Notes under the pieces: generated by a model
Databases searched by the model: none
The model's input: the letters and a program-made list of their open reading frames with translations, nothing else
Told to the model about the DNA's origin: nothing
In this document: piece by piece, positions 15,905 through 23,790 of the stretch
How the letters are laid out: every line of letters begins with the position of its first letter
Position numbering within the stretch: the first letter of the stretch is position 1
Program-made: the position numbers and the translations under genes
NCBI GenBank assembly: GCA_045541375.1
Contig: JAZQJB010000153.1
Span: forward strand, 1-45,729
Reading direction: 5' to 3'
Source of the DNA: CAG-390 sp045541375
Lineage (GTDB): Bacteria; Bacillota; Clostridia; Oscillospirales; CAG-272
Length of the DNA stretch: 45,729 nucleotides

Positions 15905-15930
15905 AAAAGGGGCGGAAAACCGCCCCATAA
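15905..15930 (-). terminator. Terminator of the metallophosphoesterase gene
   Basis: GGGGCGG / CCGCCCC stem with AAAA loop, 7 nt past the minus-strand stop; the following minus-strand sequence is T-rich but interrupted. Confidence 0.75.
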
Positions 15931-15936
15931 TTGCTT

Positions 15937-16911
15937 TTATTTTTTACTGATGTCAATATAATCCTTGGCGTAGATCATCTTTGTCTCGTGCGTTCCGTCG
16001 AGCTTGATATCAAAGATTCTGCCGCCGCGGCGTGTGTCAACTCCGCCGATAGCAAATCCGCCGCAAGCATCAAGGGTGAGTCTGATGCCGCCGTAAACGC
16101 CGTCGGAGATATTGTGGTGCAGGTGGCCTGCCGCAATGATCTCAACGTCGCCGCGCTCGAGCATTGTCGAGAATACGCCCGAGTTGATCATGGGGCACTG
16201 CCACTTTTCGCCCTCGGCACCTATGTAACCCGTTTCCTCGGGATTATTGACCGCCATCATGATCTCGTGCGGAGGCACGTGCATTACCGCCAATGCGCGG
16301 ACTGTGTGACCCTCCTGCGCCTCGAGCTCCTTTGAAAGATTCCAATACCACATCTGCTGCTCGAAGCGGATGGGATCCCACTTTTTATAGAACGGCTCGC
16401 GGTTGGGGAGCATCAGATCCTCGGCGGTAACGCCGGGACGGAGCTCGCCATTCTTATACTTCGAGTCGAAGGCATAGATCGCGTACTCGACACGGTCGGA
16501 ATCATGCGCGAGAACGGGAACCATATAGTTGGTGATGCCGGGGATACCCTCGCTGTGAGAGGAGATGCAGTAGGGATAGGACTCATAGACCTTCTGCTGT
16601 TCCTCGCCCGAGACATCAACATCATAGTCGTGGTTGCCGAAAATGTGCATCCACGGGATCTTTCTCTTCTCCAGCGGTGCGGTGAAGATATCCATGTATT
16701 TGATGAATTCATCGTAGGGCTTGAGCTTTCTGCCGTCGACGTTGTCGCCGCCGAGGATGACGAGATCGGGCTTTGCCGCCTCGACGATGGCATCAAAACC
16801 CGCGAGGGTTCTGGGATCGTATTCGAGCTTGTCCTGAAGATCCGAGACCATAAGGATGCGGAACGAGCCGTCCTCGCGGAAACGGAGAGTGTGCTTTGTC
16901 TTTGGAATCAT
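15937..16911 (-). CDS. Calcineurin-like metallophosphoesterase
   Basis: 324 residues, no signal peptide, so cytosolic. The metal-binding blocks of the family appear in order: SDLQ (residues 23-26; the usual His of D-x-H is Gln), GGDNVDG (54-60), GNHDYD (91-96), an MHVPPHE histidine (about 210) and GHLHHN (about 256). The Asp-x-Gln start is seen in the purple-acid/DevT-like side of the superfamily. A phosphomonoesterase or phosphodiesterase activity is likely; the substrate is open. Preceded by a good promoter and not coupled to neighbours. Confidence 0.9.
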   Translation of the reverse strand: MIPKTKHTLRFREDGSFRILMVSDLQDKLEYDPRTLAGFDAIVEAAKPDLVILGGDNVDGRKLKPYDEFIKYMDIFTAPLEKRKIPWMHIFGNHDYDVDVSGEEQQKVYESYPYCISSHSEGIPGITNYMVPVLAHDSDRVEYAIYAFDSKYKNGELRPGVTAEDLMLPNREPFYKKWDPIRFEQQMWYWNLSKELEAQEGHTVRALAVMHVPPHEIMMAVNNPEETGYIGAEGEKWQCPMINSGVFSTMLERGDVEIIAAGHLHHNISDGVYGGIRLTLDACGGFAIGGVDTRRGGRIFDIKLDGTHETKMIYAKDYIDISKK

Positions 16912-16943
16912 TTTGATTGCCTCTTTTCTGAATTAGTGAAATA

Positions 16944-16972
16944 ATTATACTGCAAAATTCTGAAAAAGTCAA
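16944..16972 (-). promoter_or_regulatory. Sigma-A promoter of the metallophosphoesterase gene
   Basis: Minus-strand TTGACT (16972-16967), 17-nt spacer, TATAAT (16949-16944). Confidence 0.85.
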
Positions 16973-16979
16973 TATAAAA

Positions 16980-17996
16980 TCAAAGCAGACCGTCAAAAAG
17001 CTTGATATTAGCCGCCTCGGGCTTGAGCTCGCCAGCCTCGCACTTCTTAATGATCTCAACGATCTTGTCGTTGATGGGGGTCTTTACGCCGCATTTGCGT
17101 CCCCATTCGCAGACGATGCCGTTGATGGCGTCGATCTCGCAGGGTTTGCCCTTCTTGAGGTCCTGAAGCATCGAGGGCTCGATGTTGCGGTGCTTTTTCA
17201 TTGCGATCGGAATGAGGAAGGTCGCAAACGCGCGCTTGAGTGCGTTCTTATAGTAGAAGAGAGCCGTGATATTCTTGCCCTGAACGGGAGCAAACTCCGC
17301 GCCCGCCGCGTGGCCGACGTCGATGCACTCCTTCATACAACGGACTGCGACCTTCGCAGCCGCCTTGTTCTCGGAAACGTCGCCGAAAACTCCGCCGACA
17401 ACTGTGCCGAGTCCCGAGAAGGTGGCGTTGATGAGCAGCTTCGACCAGCGCGCGCCGATGAGGTTTTCTTCCTCATATACGGGGCACATCAGCTCAAGCA
17501 GATCCTTGACCTTCTTGAACTGCTCGTCCGAAATGCCCTCCATTTTGCCCATGTGGAAGGAAAGCGACGCGGGATCGCTTGTCAGCGTGCAGACACCGGG
17601 GGAGGAAAGCGTTGCGCCCCACTCGACAACGCAACCGACGGTGCGGTTCGAGCCGACGATCTCGGCAATACCCGGCTCGGGCAAGCCGTTCTGCAGGGTC
17701 ACGATGACACCGTCATCGGCAAGGAAGTCCTTTAGTGAGGTTACGACCTCCTTGTTGAAAAGCTGCTTGGTCATAAGAAGAATAACGTCGTATTTCCCGC
17801 TCATCTCCTCGGGGGTGTAAGCGGTTACGGGAACCGTCATCTTGACCGTGCCCGTTATGCGCGCGCCCTTTTCGCGAAGAGCGGCAACGTGCGCACGGTT
17901 GCGGTTGATAAGGTCGATCTGACCGCCGTTTTTGGTAATGTAAGCGCCAAGCACCGTACCAAGCGAGCCCGCGCCGTAAATTGCATTTCTGCCCAT
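16980..17996 (-). CDS. Ketopantoate reductase family protein (2-dehydropantoate 2-reductase-like)
   Basis: 338 residues, slightly longer than PanE (about 300). The N-terminal Rossmann motif GAGSLGTVLG (8-17) binds NADP(H); LMTKQ and TLQNGLP are the usual 'K-Q' and 'Q-N-G' segments; ARWSKLLIN holds the family's catalytic Lys (about 195), and GKPCEIDAINGIV near the C-terminus is the substrate-site motif with Glu. All expected catalytic residues are there. PanE makes pantoate for coenzyme A, but many paralogues in Clostridia act on other 2-oxo acids and no other pantothenate genes are nearby, so no symbol is given. Ribosome site GAGG precedes the ATG. Confidence 0.87.
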   Translation of the reverse strand: MGRNAIYGAGSLGTVLGAYITKNGGQIDLINRNRAHVAALREKGARITGTVKMTVPVTAYTPEEMSGKYDVILLMTKQLFNKEVVTSLKDFLADDGVIVTLQNGLPEPGIAEIVGSNRTVGCVVEWGATLSSPGVCTLTSDPASLSFHMGKMEGISDEQFKKVKDLLELMCPVYEEENLIGARWSKLLINATFSGLGTVVGGVFGDVSENKAAAKVAVRCMKECIDVGHAAGAEFAPVQGKNITALFYYKNALKRAFATFLIPIAMKKHRNIEPSMLQDLKKGKPCEIDAINGIVCEWGRKCGVKTPINDKIVEIIKKCEAGELKPEAANIKLFDGLL

Positions 17997-18037
17997 TTTT
18001 TATACCTCACAAAAATATTTTTTCATTATATATCTAT

Positions 18038-18712
18038 TCAAAATGCTTTGAAATACATTGAAAACGCAAGGATGCAAAGTGCGGGATAATATGTTCCCAT
18101 ACAAGCATTAGCTGTCCATTTCCACTTCCGCACGAACCAATCGAGAACGAGCATCAAATCCGAGAAGAAGAAAAGAAAGCTTCCCGTCGCGATCAGAATA
18201 TTGACTCCACTCGGTTCAAAGCTCAGATTGGAAAGCGCCTTTCCAAGCATCAGAGAAATTATAAAGGCATAAGCAACGCATATCCATCTGAAGCCTTCCG
18301 AGCTGTACTTTATGCAGGGCGCAAAGATCAGAAACGAGGCGGATGCGACAAAGATCGCGGCACTTATCCAAACCTCGCGCAGGCTGAACCCCTGCAAAAA
18401 GTAATAGGCGATAATGAAGCAAACGTGCCCCAAGGCAAAAAGTCCCGCACCGAGTGGAAAGCTTTTGCCGATGAAAACGTCCCCGAGCATAGCAAGCACA
18501 AGGGCAGTTGCCATCATAACGTAGAATTGCATATTCTCTTGCTTCAAAGCTATTGCAAACCCGAGATTTATGACCCCGAGCAGCGCAAATGCTGAACTGC
18601 ATACGCATTTCAGCTTAAAAACAAACCGATTTTTCTGATAAAAATAATTCAGTATCAGAATAGCGGAAACTATCAGAAGATTCAAAGCCGGAGCAATATT
18701 GCCTGCATTCAT
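18038..18712 (-). CDS. YhhN family membrane protein (lysoplasmalogenase-like)
   Basis: 224 residues, seven to eight hydrophobic segments. The two conserved acidic motifs of the YhhN/TMEM86 family are present: LAMLGDVF (Asp about 76) and FFFSDLML (Asp about 185). Human TMEM86B splits the vinyl-ether bond of lysoplasmalogens; anaerobic clostridia make plasmalogens, so a lipid role is reasonable though not shown. Last gene of the marR-degV-yhhN operon, starting 2 nt after the degV stop. Confidence 0.85.
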   Translation of the reverse strand: MNAGNIAPALNLLIVSAILILNYFYQKNRFVFKLKCVCSSAFALLGVINLGFAIALKQENMQFYVMMATALVLAMLGDVFIGKSFPLGAGLFALGHVCFIIAYYFLQGFSLREVWISAAIFVASASFLIFAPCIKYSSEGFRWICVAYAFIISLMLGKALSNLSFEPSGVNILIATGSFLFFFSDLMLVLDWFVRKWKWTANACMGTYYPALCILAFSMYFKAF

Positions 18713-18714
18713 AT

Positions 18715-19536
18715 CTATACCTCAAAGCCGATAAGCATTCCGCCGCGCTCGGCATAAAAGCTGCAAAGACCGCGGCATTCCGTTATTACGACCTTCGCGA
18801 AAGGAAACTCGGCTTTGATATTTTTTGCAAGAGCTTTTGCGGCGCATCCGTTCAGGCAATGCGAGATACGGACGACTCCGCCATAGTATCCGAATTCCTT
18901 CATATAGCCAAACACAGCCTCGAGCGCCTTTGCCGATCCGCGGCACTTGGAAAGCATCTCAAGTGTACCCTCGTCACTCGCTCTGCCCACCGCGCGGATC
19001 CCGAGAACGCCCGCTGCAGTTGCCGCAAGCTTGCCGACCCTGCCGTTATTGGCAAGATTTTTCATAGATTCAAGCACGAAAAGCAGCTCGGTCTTGTAAT
19101 TCCTGATCTCAGCCGCAACAGTATCAAAATCCTTGCCCTCGACGATCATATCGCGGATCTTTTTCGCCATCAGCGCAATTTCGGGTCCCGCCGTCAGCGT
19201 GTCGATGACCTCAACACGGCGGCCGGGGTGATCCTCCTCGTATATTTGTTTTGCAAGGCAGGCGGAGTTATGTGCCCCCGAAAGGTTGCTTGTAAGCGTC
19301 AGGCAAAAGATCTCCTCGGCGTCGCCAAATGCCTCGAGCCAATCGGTCACGTTCGGGCAAGAGGTTCTGGACGTGCCTTTATAATGATACATCTCCTCCG
19401 CAAATGCGCGAACGTCAAGCTCAGAGTTGTCGGTATATTCCTTCTCATCGGTAATGATCTTAAGCGGCGCGCAGGCAAAGGGGACGTGCTTGAGCGCGAC
19501 AAGATCGGATGAGGAATCTGTAACTATCTTAATCAT
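18715..19536 (-). CDS. DegV family fatty acid-binding protein
   Basis: 273 residues, normal length. The N-terminal IVTDSSSDL (3-11) is the family start; TSCPNV (about 58-63) corresponds to the TSQPS ligand loop, and NLSGAHNSA (about 84-92) holds the second carboxylate-binding Ser. DegV/FakB proteins hold a fatty acid for phosphorylation by FakA, which is not in this window. The gene overlaps the marR stop by 8 nt and precedes the lipid-related yhhN, so the operon probably serves lipid handling under MarR control. Confidence 0.92.
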   Translation of the reverse strand: MIKIVTDSSSDLVALKHVPFACAPLKIITDEKEYTDNSELDVRAFAEEMYHYKGTSRTSCPNVTDWLEAFGDAEEIFCLTLTSNLSGAHNSACLAKQIYEEDHPGRRVEVIDTLTAGPEIALMAKKIRDMIVEGKDFDTVAAEIRNYKTELLFVLESMKNLANNGRVGKLAATAAGVLGIRAVGRASDEGTLEMLSKCRGSAKALEAVFGYMKEFGYYGGVVRISHCLNGCAAKALAKNIKAEFPFAKVVITECRGLCSFYAERGGMLIGFEV

Positions 19537-19996
19537 TTTCTCCCGCCTCCTGCTCTCTGTATTCTGAACAGATCTTGAGCAGATTTTGGCTCACCACGGA
19601 AAGCGAGCGGTACATTATCTTTCTGTCCTCATCGGAAAGCCCAATGCTTGCCTCTTCGAGGAAATTATCGATCTTTTCCGAAAGATGGCTGCCGACTGTA
19701 CTGCCCTTTTCGGTCAGCTTGAGTGTGCTGAGATATCGCTTTGCCGTTGCAGATTCGCAAACGAGGTAGCCGTTCGTTTCGAGATACTTGATCGAGCGAG
19801 ATATATTCGCCTTGTCCTCGCCGCAGATCTCGCAAAGATCGCGCGCGGTCAGGGAGTTTTCTTTGTAAAGATAATAAAGGCAGGAAACGTGCGAGCTTTT
19901 GAGGTGGAATTCCGCCATTTCCTCGCTTTTGATTTTTTGGATTGCTCTGTTGATCCTTGAGATCAGCAAGGTGAAGGTTTCGAATCGGTTTTGCAT
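19529..19996 (-). CDS. MarR family transcriptional regulator
   Basis: 155 residues. Winged helix core at about 35-100, with SLTARDLCEICGEDKANISRSIKYLETNGYL as helix-turn-helix and recognition helix (only partly quoted here as LTARDLCEICG and ISRSIKYLE), then the wing KRYLSTLKLTEKG. Flanking helices at both ends form the dimer part. It is the first gene of an operon with degV and yhhN, and two palindromes overlap its promoter, so it almost certainly controls itself and the operon. Because the partners concern fatty acids and ether lipids, a fatty-acid-type ligand (as for FabT) is a reasonable guess. Confidence 0.93.
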   Translation of the reverse strand: MQNRFETFTLLISRINRAIQKIKSEEMAEFHLKSSHVSCLYYLYKENSLTARDLCEICGEDKANISRSIKYLETNGYLVCESATAKRYLSTLKLTEKGSTVGSHLSEKIDNFLEEASIGLSDEDRKIMYRSLSVVSQNLLKICSEYREQEAGEND

Positions 19997-20007
19997 ATAG
20001 TTCTCCT

Positions 20008-20023
20008 TGTTGTGATTACAACA
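20008..20023. promoter_or_regulatory. Candidate MarR operator O1
   Basis: Perfect inverted repeat TGTTGT-GATT-ACAACA lying at the expected transcription start of the marR operon. Confidence 0.8.
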
Positions 20024-20028
20024 TTTAT

Positions 20029-20057
20029 ATTATATCATATGCTTGTTGTAATGTCAA
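20029..20057 (-). promoter_or_regulatory. Consensus promoter of the marR-degV-yhhN operon
   Basis: Minus-strand TTGACA (20057-20052), 17-nt spacer, TATAAT (20034-20029): a full match, flanked by both candidate operators. Confidence 0.92.
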
Positions 20058-20061
20058 CAAG
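20042..20061. promoter_or_regulatory. Candidate MarR operator O2
   Basis: Inverted repeat CTTGTTG-N6-CAACAAG covering the -35 box. It shares the TTGT/ACAA half-site with O1. Confidence 0.8.
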
Positions 20062-20125
20062 TTCCCCGAAACTTCAACAAAATGTTATATTCGACACCCG
20101 CAACTGCGCGGCGAGCTTCTTTTTG

Positions 20126-20154
20126 TTGACTTTTGGAGAAATTTGATATATAAT
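20126..20154 (+). promoter_or_regulatory. Sigma-A promoter of the PHP-domain gene
   Basis: TTGACT (20126-20131), 17-nt spacer, TATAAT (20149-20154). Confidence 0.88.
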
Positions 20155-20186
20155 ATTCTTATATCGCATAAAGGAGTTATCCGACA

Positions 20187-21119
20187 ATGAAGCAATATGC
20201 CAATCTTCACCTCCATTCCACCCACTCTGACGGTGTTTACACGCCCGCCGAGCTTGTCCGCATTGCAAAGGACGAGGGCTACCGCGCGCTTTCGCTGACC
20301 GACCACGACACGACCACGGGAAACGCCGATATGCGCCGCGAATGTGAAGCGGCGGGGCTCGATTTCATCTTCGGCTGCGAATTTTCTTCCCCTTGGCGTG
20401 AAAGAAGGATAAATTTCCACATCGTGGGATTTGATTTTGACCCCGAATATCCCGAAATGAAGGAATATCTGGCGCAGAGAAGCTTTTGCGAAGCTGAACA
20501 GACGCGGATCCTTTTCGAGCGCGGTCTTTCCGAGGGCCTGATCCACGGCATCGCGTGGGAGGAAGTTCTGGAATACAACAAGGGCGTGACGTGGCTTTGC
20601 AACAATCACGTTTTCGAAACGATGAAGGCGAAAGGGCTCGTGACCGACCTTGATTATATGAATTTCTTCCACACCGTTTACGGCAAACGCCGCGGCGAGG
20701 TAAAGCCGCCTTACGAATTCAAACCGATCGACAAGATGCTCCGCCTCATCCGCGATGCGGGCGGTTTTGCCGTCGTCGCGCACCCGCACCGCCAGCTCCA
20801 CGCGATACCAGAGCTTATAGAAATGGGACTTTCGGGGCTTGAGGTATGGCACCATTTGCTGACCCCCGAGGAGAGGCTTGAGGCGCTGAAGATCGCGAAG
20901 GAGCACAAGCTATTTATCTCGGGCGGCAGCGACCACGACGGTCTCTGCGGCGGCTATTATTCGAGCTTCGAGAATCCCGAAGAAAGCCAGTTCTACGTCC
21001 CCGAATGCTCCTGCGGCACAGGGGAGATCTTCTTCCGCGAGATCAAAACGAGAACGCTTGATCCCGAACGAGATGCCGTGATCGAGGAATGCATCAGTAT
21101 TGAAAAAAGCAATCGGTAA
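20187..21119 (+). CDS. PHP domain-containing phosphoesterase (YciV/RNase AM-like)
   Basis: 310 residues. The metal-binding PHP motifs are in order: LHLHSTHSDG (7-16), LTDHDT (38-43), GCEFS (63-67), an H at NNHVF, AHPHRQ (about 202-207) and SGGSDHDG (about 250). This layout matches the stand-alone PHP proteins such as YciV, which trim nucleotide or short RNA substrates (3',5'-nucleoside bisphosphate hydrolysis). About 20 residues longer than YciV. AAGGAG lies 10 nt before the ATG. Single gene, with a convergent terminator after it. Confidence 0.9.
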   Translation: MKQYANLHLHSTHSDGVYTPAELVRIAKDEGYRALSLTDHDTTTGNADMRRECEAAGLDFIFGCEFSSPWRERRINFHIVGFDFDPEYPEMKEYLAQRSFCEAEQTRILFERGLSEGLIHGIAWEEVLEYNKGVTWLCNNHVFETMKAKGLVTDLDYMNFFHTVYGKRRGEVKPPYEFKPIDKMLRLIRDAGGFAVVAHPHRQLHAIPELIEMGLSGLEVWHHLLTPEERLEALKIAKEHKLFISGGSDHDGLCGGYYSSFENPEESQFYVPECSCGTGEIFFREIKTRTLDPERDAVIEECISIEKSNR

Positions 21120-21120
21120 A

Positions 21121-21155
21121 CAAAAATCCTGTCCGAATCGGGCAGGATTTTTATC
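21121..21155. terminator. Bidirectional terminator between PHP and MgtE-like genes
   Basis: Stem AAATCCTGTCCG / CGGGCAGGATTT (one mismatch) with A and T runs on both sides; the two genes converge on it. Confidence 0.88.
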
Positions 21156-21699
21156 TTAACATCATCGCCCACGCTATCGAATAGTAGCAAACGAGCGCAC
21201 AGAGGTCGCTGACTGTTGTGATCAGCGGGCCCGAGGCGACGGCGGGGTCGGCTCCGAGGCGGCAGAGGATGATGGGGATCGCACTTCCCGTCAAGCCCGA
21301 GACCGTCATTGAAACTGTGCTTGACACACCTATACAAAAGGCGGCGGAGGCGGAAAAATCCGAATCGTATTTCAAGATCGGACAGAGATAGACCCATATC
21401 GCGAAAAACGAAAGCGCGCCGATGACGAGCCCCGCGAGAAAGGCTATCCTCATCTCCGATAGTATCATCCTCGGCAGAGTTTTCTCCCCGCGGACAAGCC
21501 CGCGGAGGGTGACGGCAAGCGACTGCGTCCCCGCGTTGCCCGCCATTCCGAGAAGGAGCGGTTGGAACGCCACCAGCAACGGCAATTCGCCGACAACGCC
21601 CTCGAAAAACCGCGAAACTCCCGAAACCGCAAGCCCGAGGAACAACAGCGAAATAAGCCACGGCAAACGTTTCGCTGCCTTTCGAACCGTACCTCCCAA
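21151..21699 (-). CDS. MgtE-like divalent cation transporter, membrane domain only
   Basis: 182 residues with five hydrophobic segments, corresponding to the C-terminal membrane domain of MgtE. Conserved segments are intact: PLLLGMAGNAGTQS (pore region), RGLVRGE, and DPAVASGPLITTVSD (the Asp of the Mg site and the last pore helix). The cytosolic N-domain and the CBS pair (about 270 residues), which gate the channel by Mg, are absent, and no remnant is seen upstream; a promoter for the divergent gene lies there instead. The start is TTG, supported by AGGAGG 9 nt before it. So this is a complete short form rather than a truncation inside this window; two such half-size proteins may pair. Confidence 0.85.
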   Translation of the reverse strand: MGGTVRKAAKRLPWLISLLFLGLAVSGVSRFFEGVVGELPLLVAFQPLLLGMAGNAGTQSLAVTLRGLVRGEKTLPRMILSEMRIAFLAGLVIGALSFFAIWVYLCPILKYDSDFSASAAFCIGVSSTVSMTVSGLTGSAIPIILCRLGADPAVASGPLITTVSDLCALVCYYSIAWAMMLR

Positions 21700-21750
21700 T
21701 CGAACGCCCCTCCTTTTTTGTATTATTATGCCGCTTTTTTCTCAATTCTA

Positions 21751-21779
21751 TTGACAAAGGCGAAAAATAAAGCTATAAT
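21751..21779 (+). promoter_or_regulatory. Consensus promoter of the second PHP gene
   Basis: TTGACA (21751-21756), 17-nt spacer, TATAAT (21774-21779). Confidence 0.9.
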
Positions 21780-21814
21780 TGAATCATAAAATCTTCCCAA
21801 TAAGGAGAAAGACA

Positions 21815-23173
21815 ATGAAACCTATTCTTTATAATTACGACATTTACCCGAAGGTATTTCTCGGCAACCGCGAGCAGAAGATCACCATTCAGCCGCTCGG
21901 TTTGCACGCCGAATTCGTTCAGGATCATATCTACACGCTCCGAATCTTCAAGGTCGATCAGTCGAATCCCTCGGTCTATCCCGAGAGAAGCGGCAGAAGT
22001 GAACTGACGGTCGAGCCGGATTGCGACGGATGTCTGCGTTTTTCCGCCTTCTTTGAGGGCGAGGGCGAGCACTTCATCAACGTCTACGAAGACCCCGCGG
22101 CGAAGCCTAAATTCACTCTTTCCGTCTACAGCCTCGCCGAGGATATGGCGGGCAGACTTCCCTTCCGCGGCGACCTGCACATGCACACCTGCCGCTCGGA
22201 CGGCAAGGAAGGTCCCACAACGGTTGCCGCTAACTACCGCGCGAAGGGATATGACTTCACCGTCATTTCCGACCACCACCGCTACTATCCCTCGCTTGAA
22301 GCCATCGAGGCTTACGGCGACCTCACCGACCTCGCCATCATTCAGGGCGAAGAGGTACATCTGCCCCTCAACAACGTTCATTACGTCAATTTCGGCGGCA
22401 CTTTCAGCATAAACGCCCTCGTCACACCCTCGAAAAACGAAGAAAAGGCTGGTCAGGCACTCAAATACCGCTCCTCGGACGGCAACGCGCCCGATCCGAT
22501 ACCCGTTGAGGAATGGAAGGAAATGATCCGCGAGCGCGCAAAGAGCGTTCCGCGTGAGCACGAAGCCGAGCGCCTGAGCTACGCCGTCCTCGAATGGACA
22601 CACGAGCAGGTGCAGGCGGCGGGCGGTCTCGGCATCTTCCCGCACCCCTATTGGCTCTGCCAGATGATGCAGCTCCCCGAGGATTACACCGAATTCGTCT
22701 ACAAAAATCAGCCCTTCGACGCCTTTGAAGTCCTCGGCGGTGAGAATTTCTTCTCGCACAACGGCTTCCAGACGGCACTTTACTACAAGATGCGCGCCGA
22801 GGGATACGACGTTCCCGTTGTCGGCAGCACCGACAGCCACGGCTCGACCGAGCACAACCGCAACGGCGACATCTGCTCGACGATCGTTTTCGCCAAGGCC
22901 AACGAGCGAGTCGCCCTCATCGACGCGATCAAGGAAAAATACTCACTCGCCGTCGACACCATCAGCAAGGAATACCGCCTCGTCGGCGACTTCCGACTGA
23001 TCAAATACGGCTCGTTCCTGATGGAAAACTACTTCCCCCTCCACGACCTTGCGTGCGAGGCCGAGGGCTACTACATGAACCGCTACCTCGCCGGCGACGG
23101 ACGTGCCCGCACCATCCTTGAGGCAATGAAGGGACAAGTGGGCGAGATGATGGAGAAATATTTCAAGGTATAA
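21815..23173 (+). CDS. PHP domain-containing protein with N-terminal beta domain
   Basis: 452 residues from the ATG that follows TAAGGAG by 8 nt; an in-frame start 36 nt upstream lies on the -10 box and is rejected. Residues 1-120 form a domain without motifs that I recognise (probably beta-rich). The PHP domain follows: RGDLHMHTCRSDG (about 122-134), VISDHHRY, GEEVHLP, the late GGLGIFPHPYW, and STDSHGS (about 345). Metal-site residues are all there. Likely a metal-dependent phosphoesterase; its size and N-domain set it apart from the first PHP protein. The very small gene at 23178 starts 4 nt after its stop. Confidence 0.85.
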   Translation: MKPILYNYDIYPKVFLGNREQKITIQPLGLHAEFVQDHIYTLRIFKVDQSNPSVYPERSGRSELTVEPDCDGCLRFSAFFEGEGEHFINVYEDPAAKPKFTLSVYSLAEDMAGRLPFRGDLHMHTCRSDGKEGPTTVAANYRAKGYDFTVISDHHRYYPSLEAIEAYGDLTDLAIIQGEEVHLPLNNVHYVNFGGTFSINALVTPSKNEEKAGQALKYRSSDGNAPDPIPVEEWKEMIRERAKSVPREHEAERLSYAVLEWTHEQVQAAGGLGIFPHPYWLCQMMQLPEDYTEFVYKNQPFDAFEVLGGENFFSHNGFQTALYYKMRAEGYDVPVVGSTDSHGSTEHNRNGDICSTIVFAKANERVALIDAIKEKYSLAVDTISKEYRLVGDFRLIKYGSFLMENYFPLHDLACEAEGYYMNRYLAGDGRARTILEAMKGQVGEMMEKYFKV

Positions 23174-23177
23174 ATGT

Positions 23178-23381
23178 ATGGAAGCTGTTCTTGAACTGAT
23201 CCTATCAATTCTTTTTCTACCATTCCAAGACAGCTACGACTCTTTGTTTATTAATATCAAAAGGATTCCAAATAAGTACGTTCAAATAGTTTTAAGAGTA
23301 TCGCTGATCACCATCTCCCTCGCGGTATTAGTCGCAATATATTGCGCGTGCAGTTATGTTTTTCGGGGATATTGGTTTTAA
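23178..23381 (+). CDS. Small membrane protein, unknown
   Basis: 67 residues. A hydrophobic N-terminal stretch (AVLELILSILFLPF), a polar basic part (IKRIPNKYVQ) and a clear membrane helix (about 39-63). The pattern resembles small Firmicutes membrane proteins of unknown role. No ribosome site of its own is obvious, but it begins 4 nt after the PHP stop, so translation may be coupled. Confidence 0.55.
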   Translation: MEAVLELILSILFLPFQDSYDSLFINIKRIPNKYVQIVLRVSLITISLAVLVAIYCACSYVFRGYWF

Positions 23382-23790
23382 GTATAAAATCATAGAGGCA
23401 ACACGAACACTTAAATGAAGTCGCGCGGGCTCCTTCCACCACTTCCGTGGTCCCCCTTCCTCCCGGAGGAAGGCTGATTGGTCAGCGCAAACTCCTTCGG
23501 ATCTTCAGCGAATATCGTTTCGAAATCATCTACAAAAGTCAAGTAGGAATATTTTATTAAAATCAATTTGCACTCGTAATGCAGTTTGTGCAAACATTTT
23601 CAATAAAATATTCCTATTTGCAAAAACATAATTATACCATTAAAGAAAATCCGCTGCACAAACGGAAGTATTGGCACGAATATTCAGCCTTCCTCCGGGA
23701 GGAAGGGGGACCACGGAAGTGGTGGAAGGAGCCCGCGCGACTTCAGGTTTGTGCTCTTAATATCCAGAACACATTAAAGGAGATTTTTCA
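23382..23790. other. Gene-free region holding palindromic element copy 1
   Basis: About 410 bp without a gene, nearly all taken up by the palindromic element (separate entry); the last 45 bp carry the ribosome site of the DUF559 gene. Open frames crossing the element are by-products of its symmetry. Confidence 0.8.
23417..23744. repeat. Palindromic element, copy 1 (328 bp)
   Basis: Terminal inverted repeats of 61 nt, identical (23417-23477 and 23684-23744), each containing two smaller hairpins (ACCAC-TTCC-GTGGT and CCTTCCTCC-CGGAGGAAGG). A second perfect 15-nt inverted pair, TAGGAATATTTTATT / AATAAAATATTCCTA (23544-23558, 23602-23616), surrounds the centre, which itself has TTTGCAC / GTGCAAA. 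The whole unit could fold into one long stem or a cruciform. It lies 46 bp before the DUF559 nuclease gene. Confidence 0.93.
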
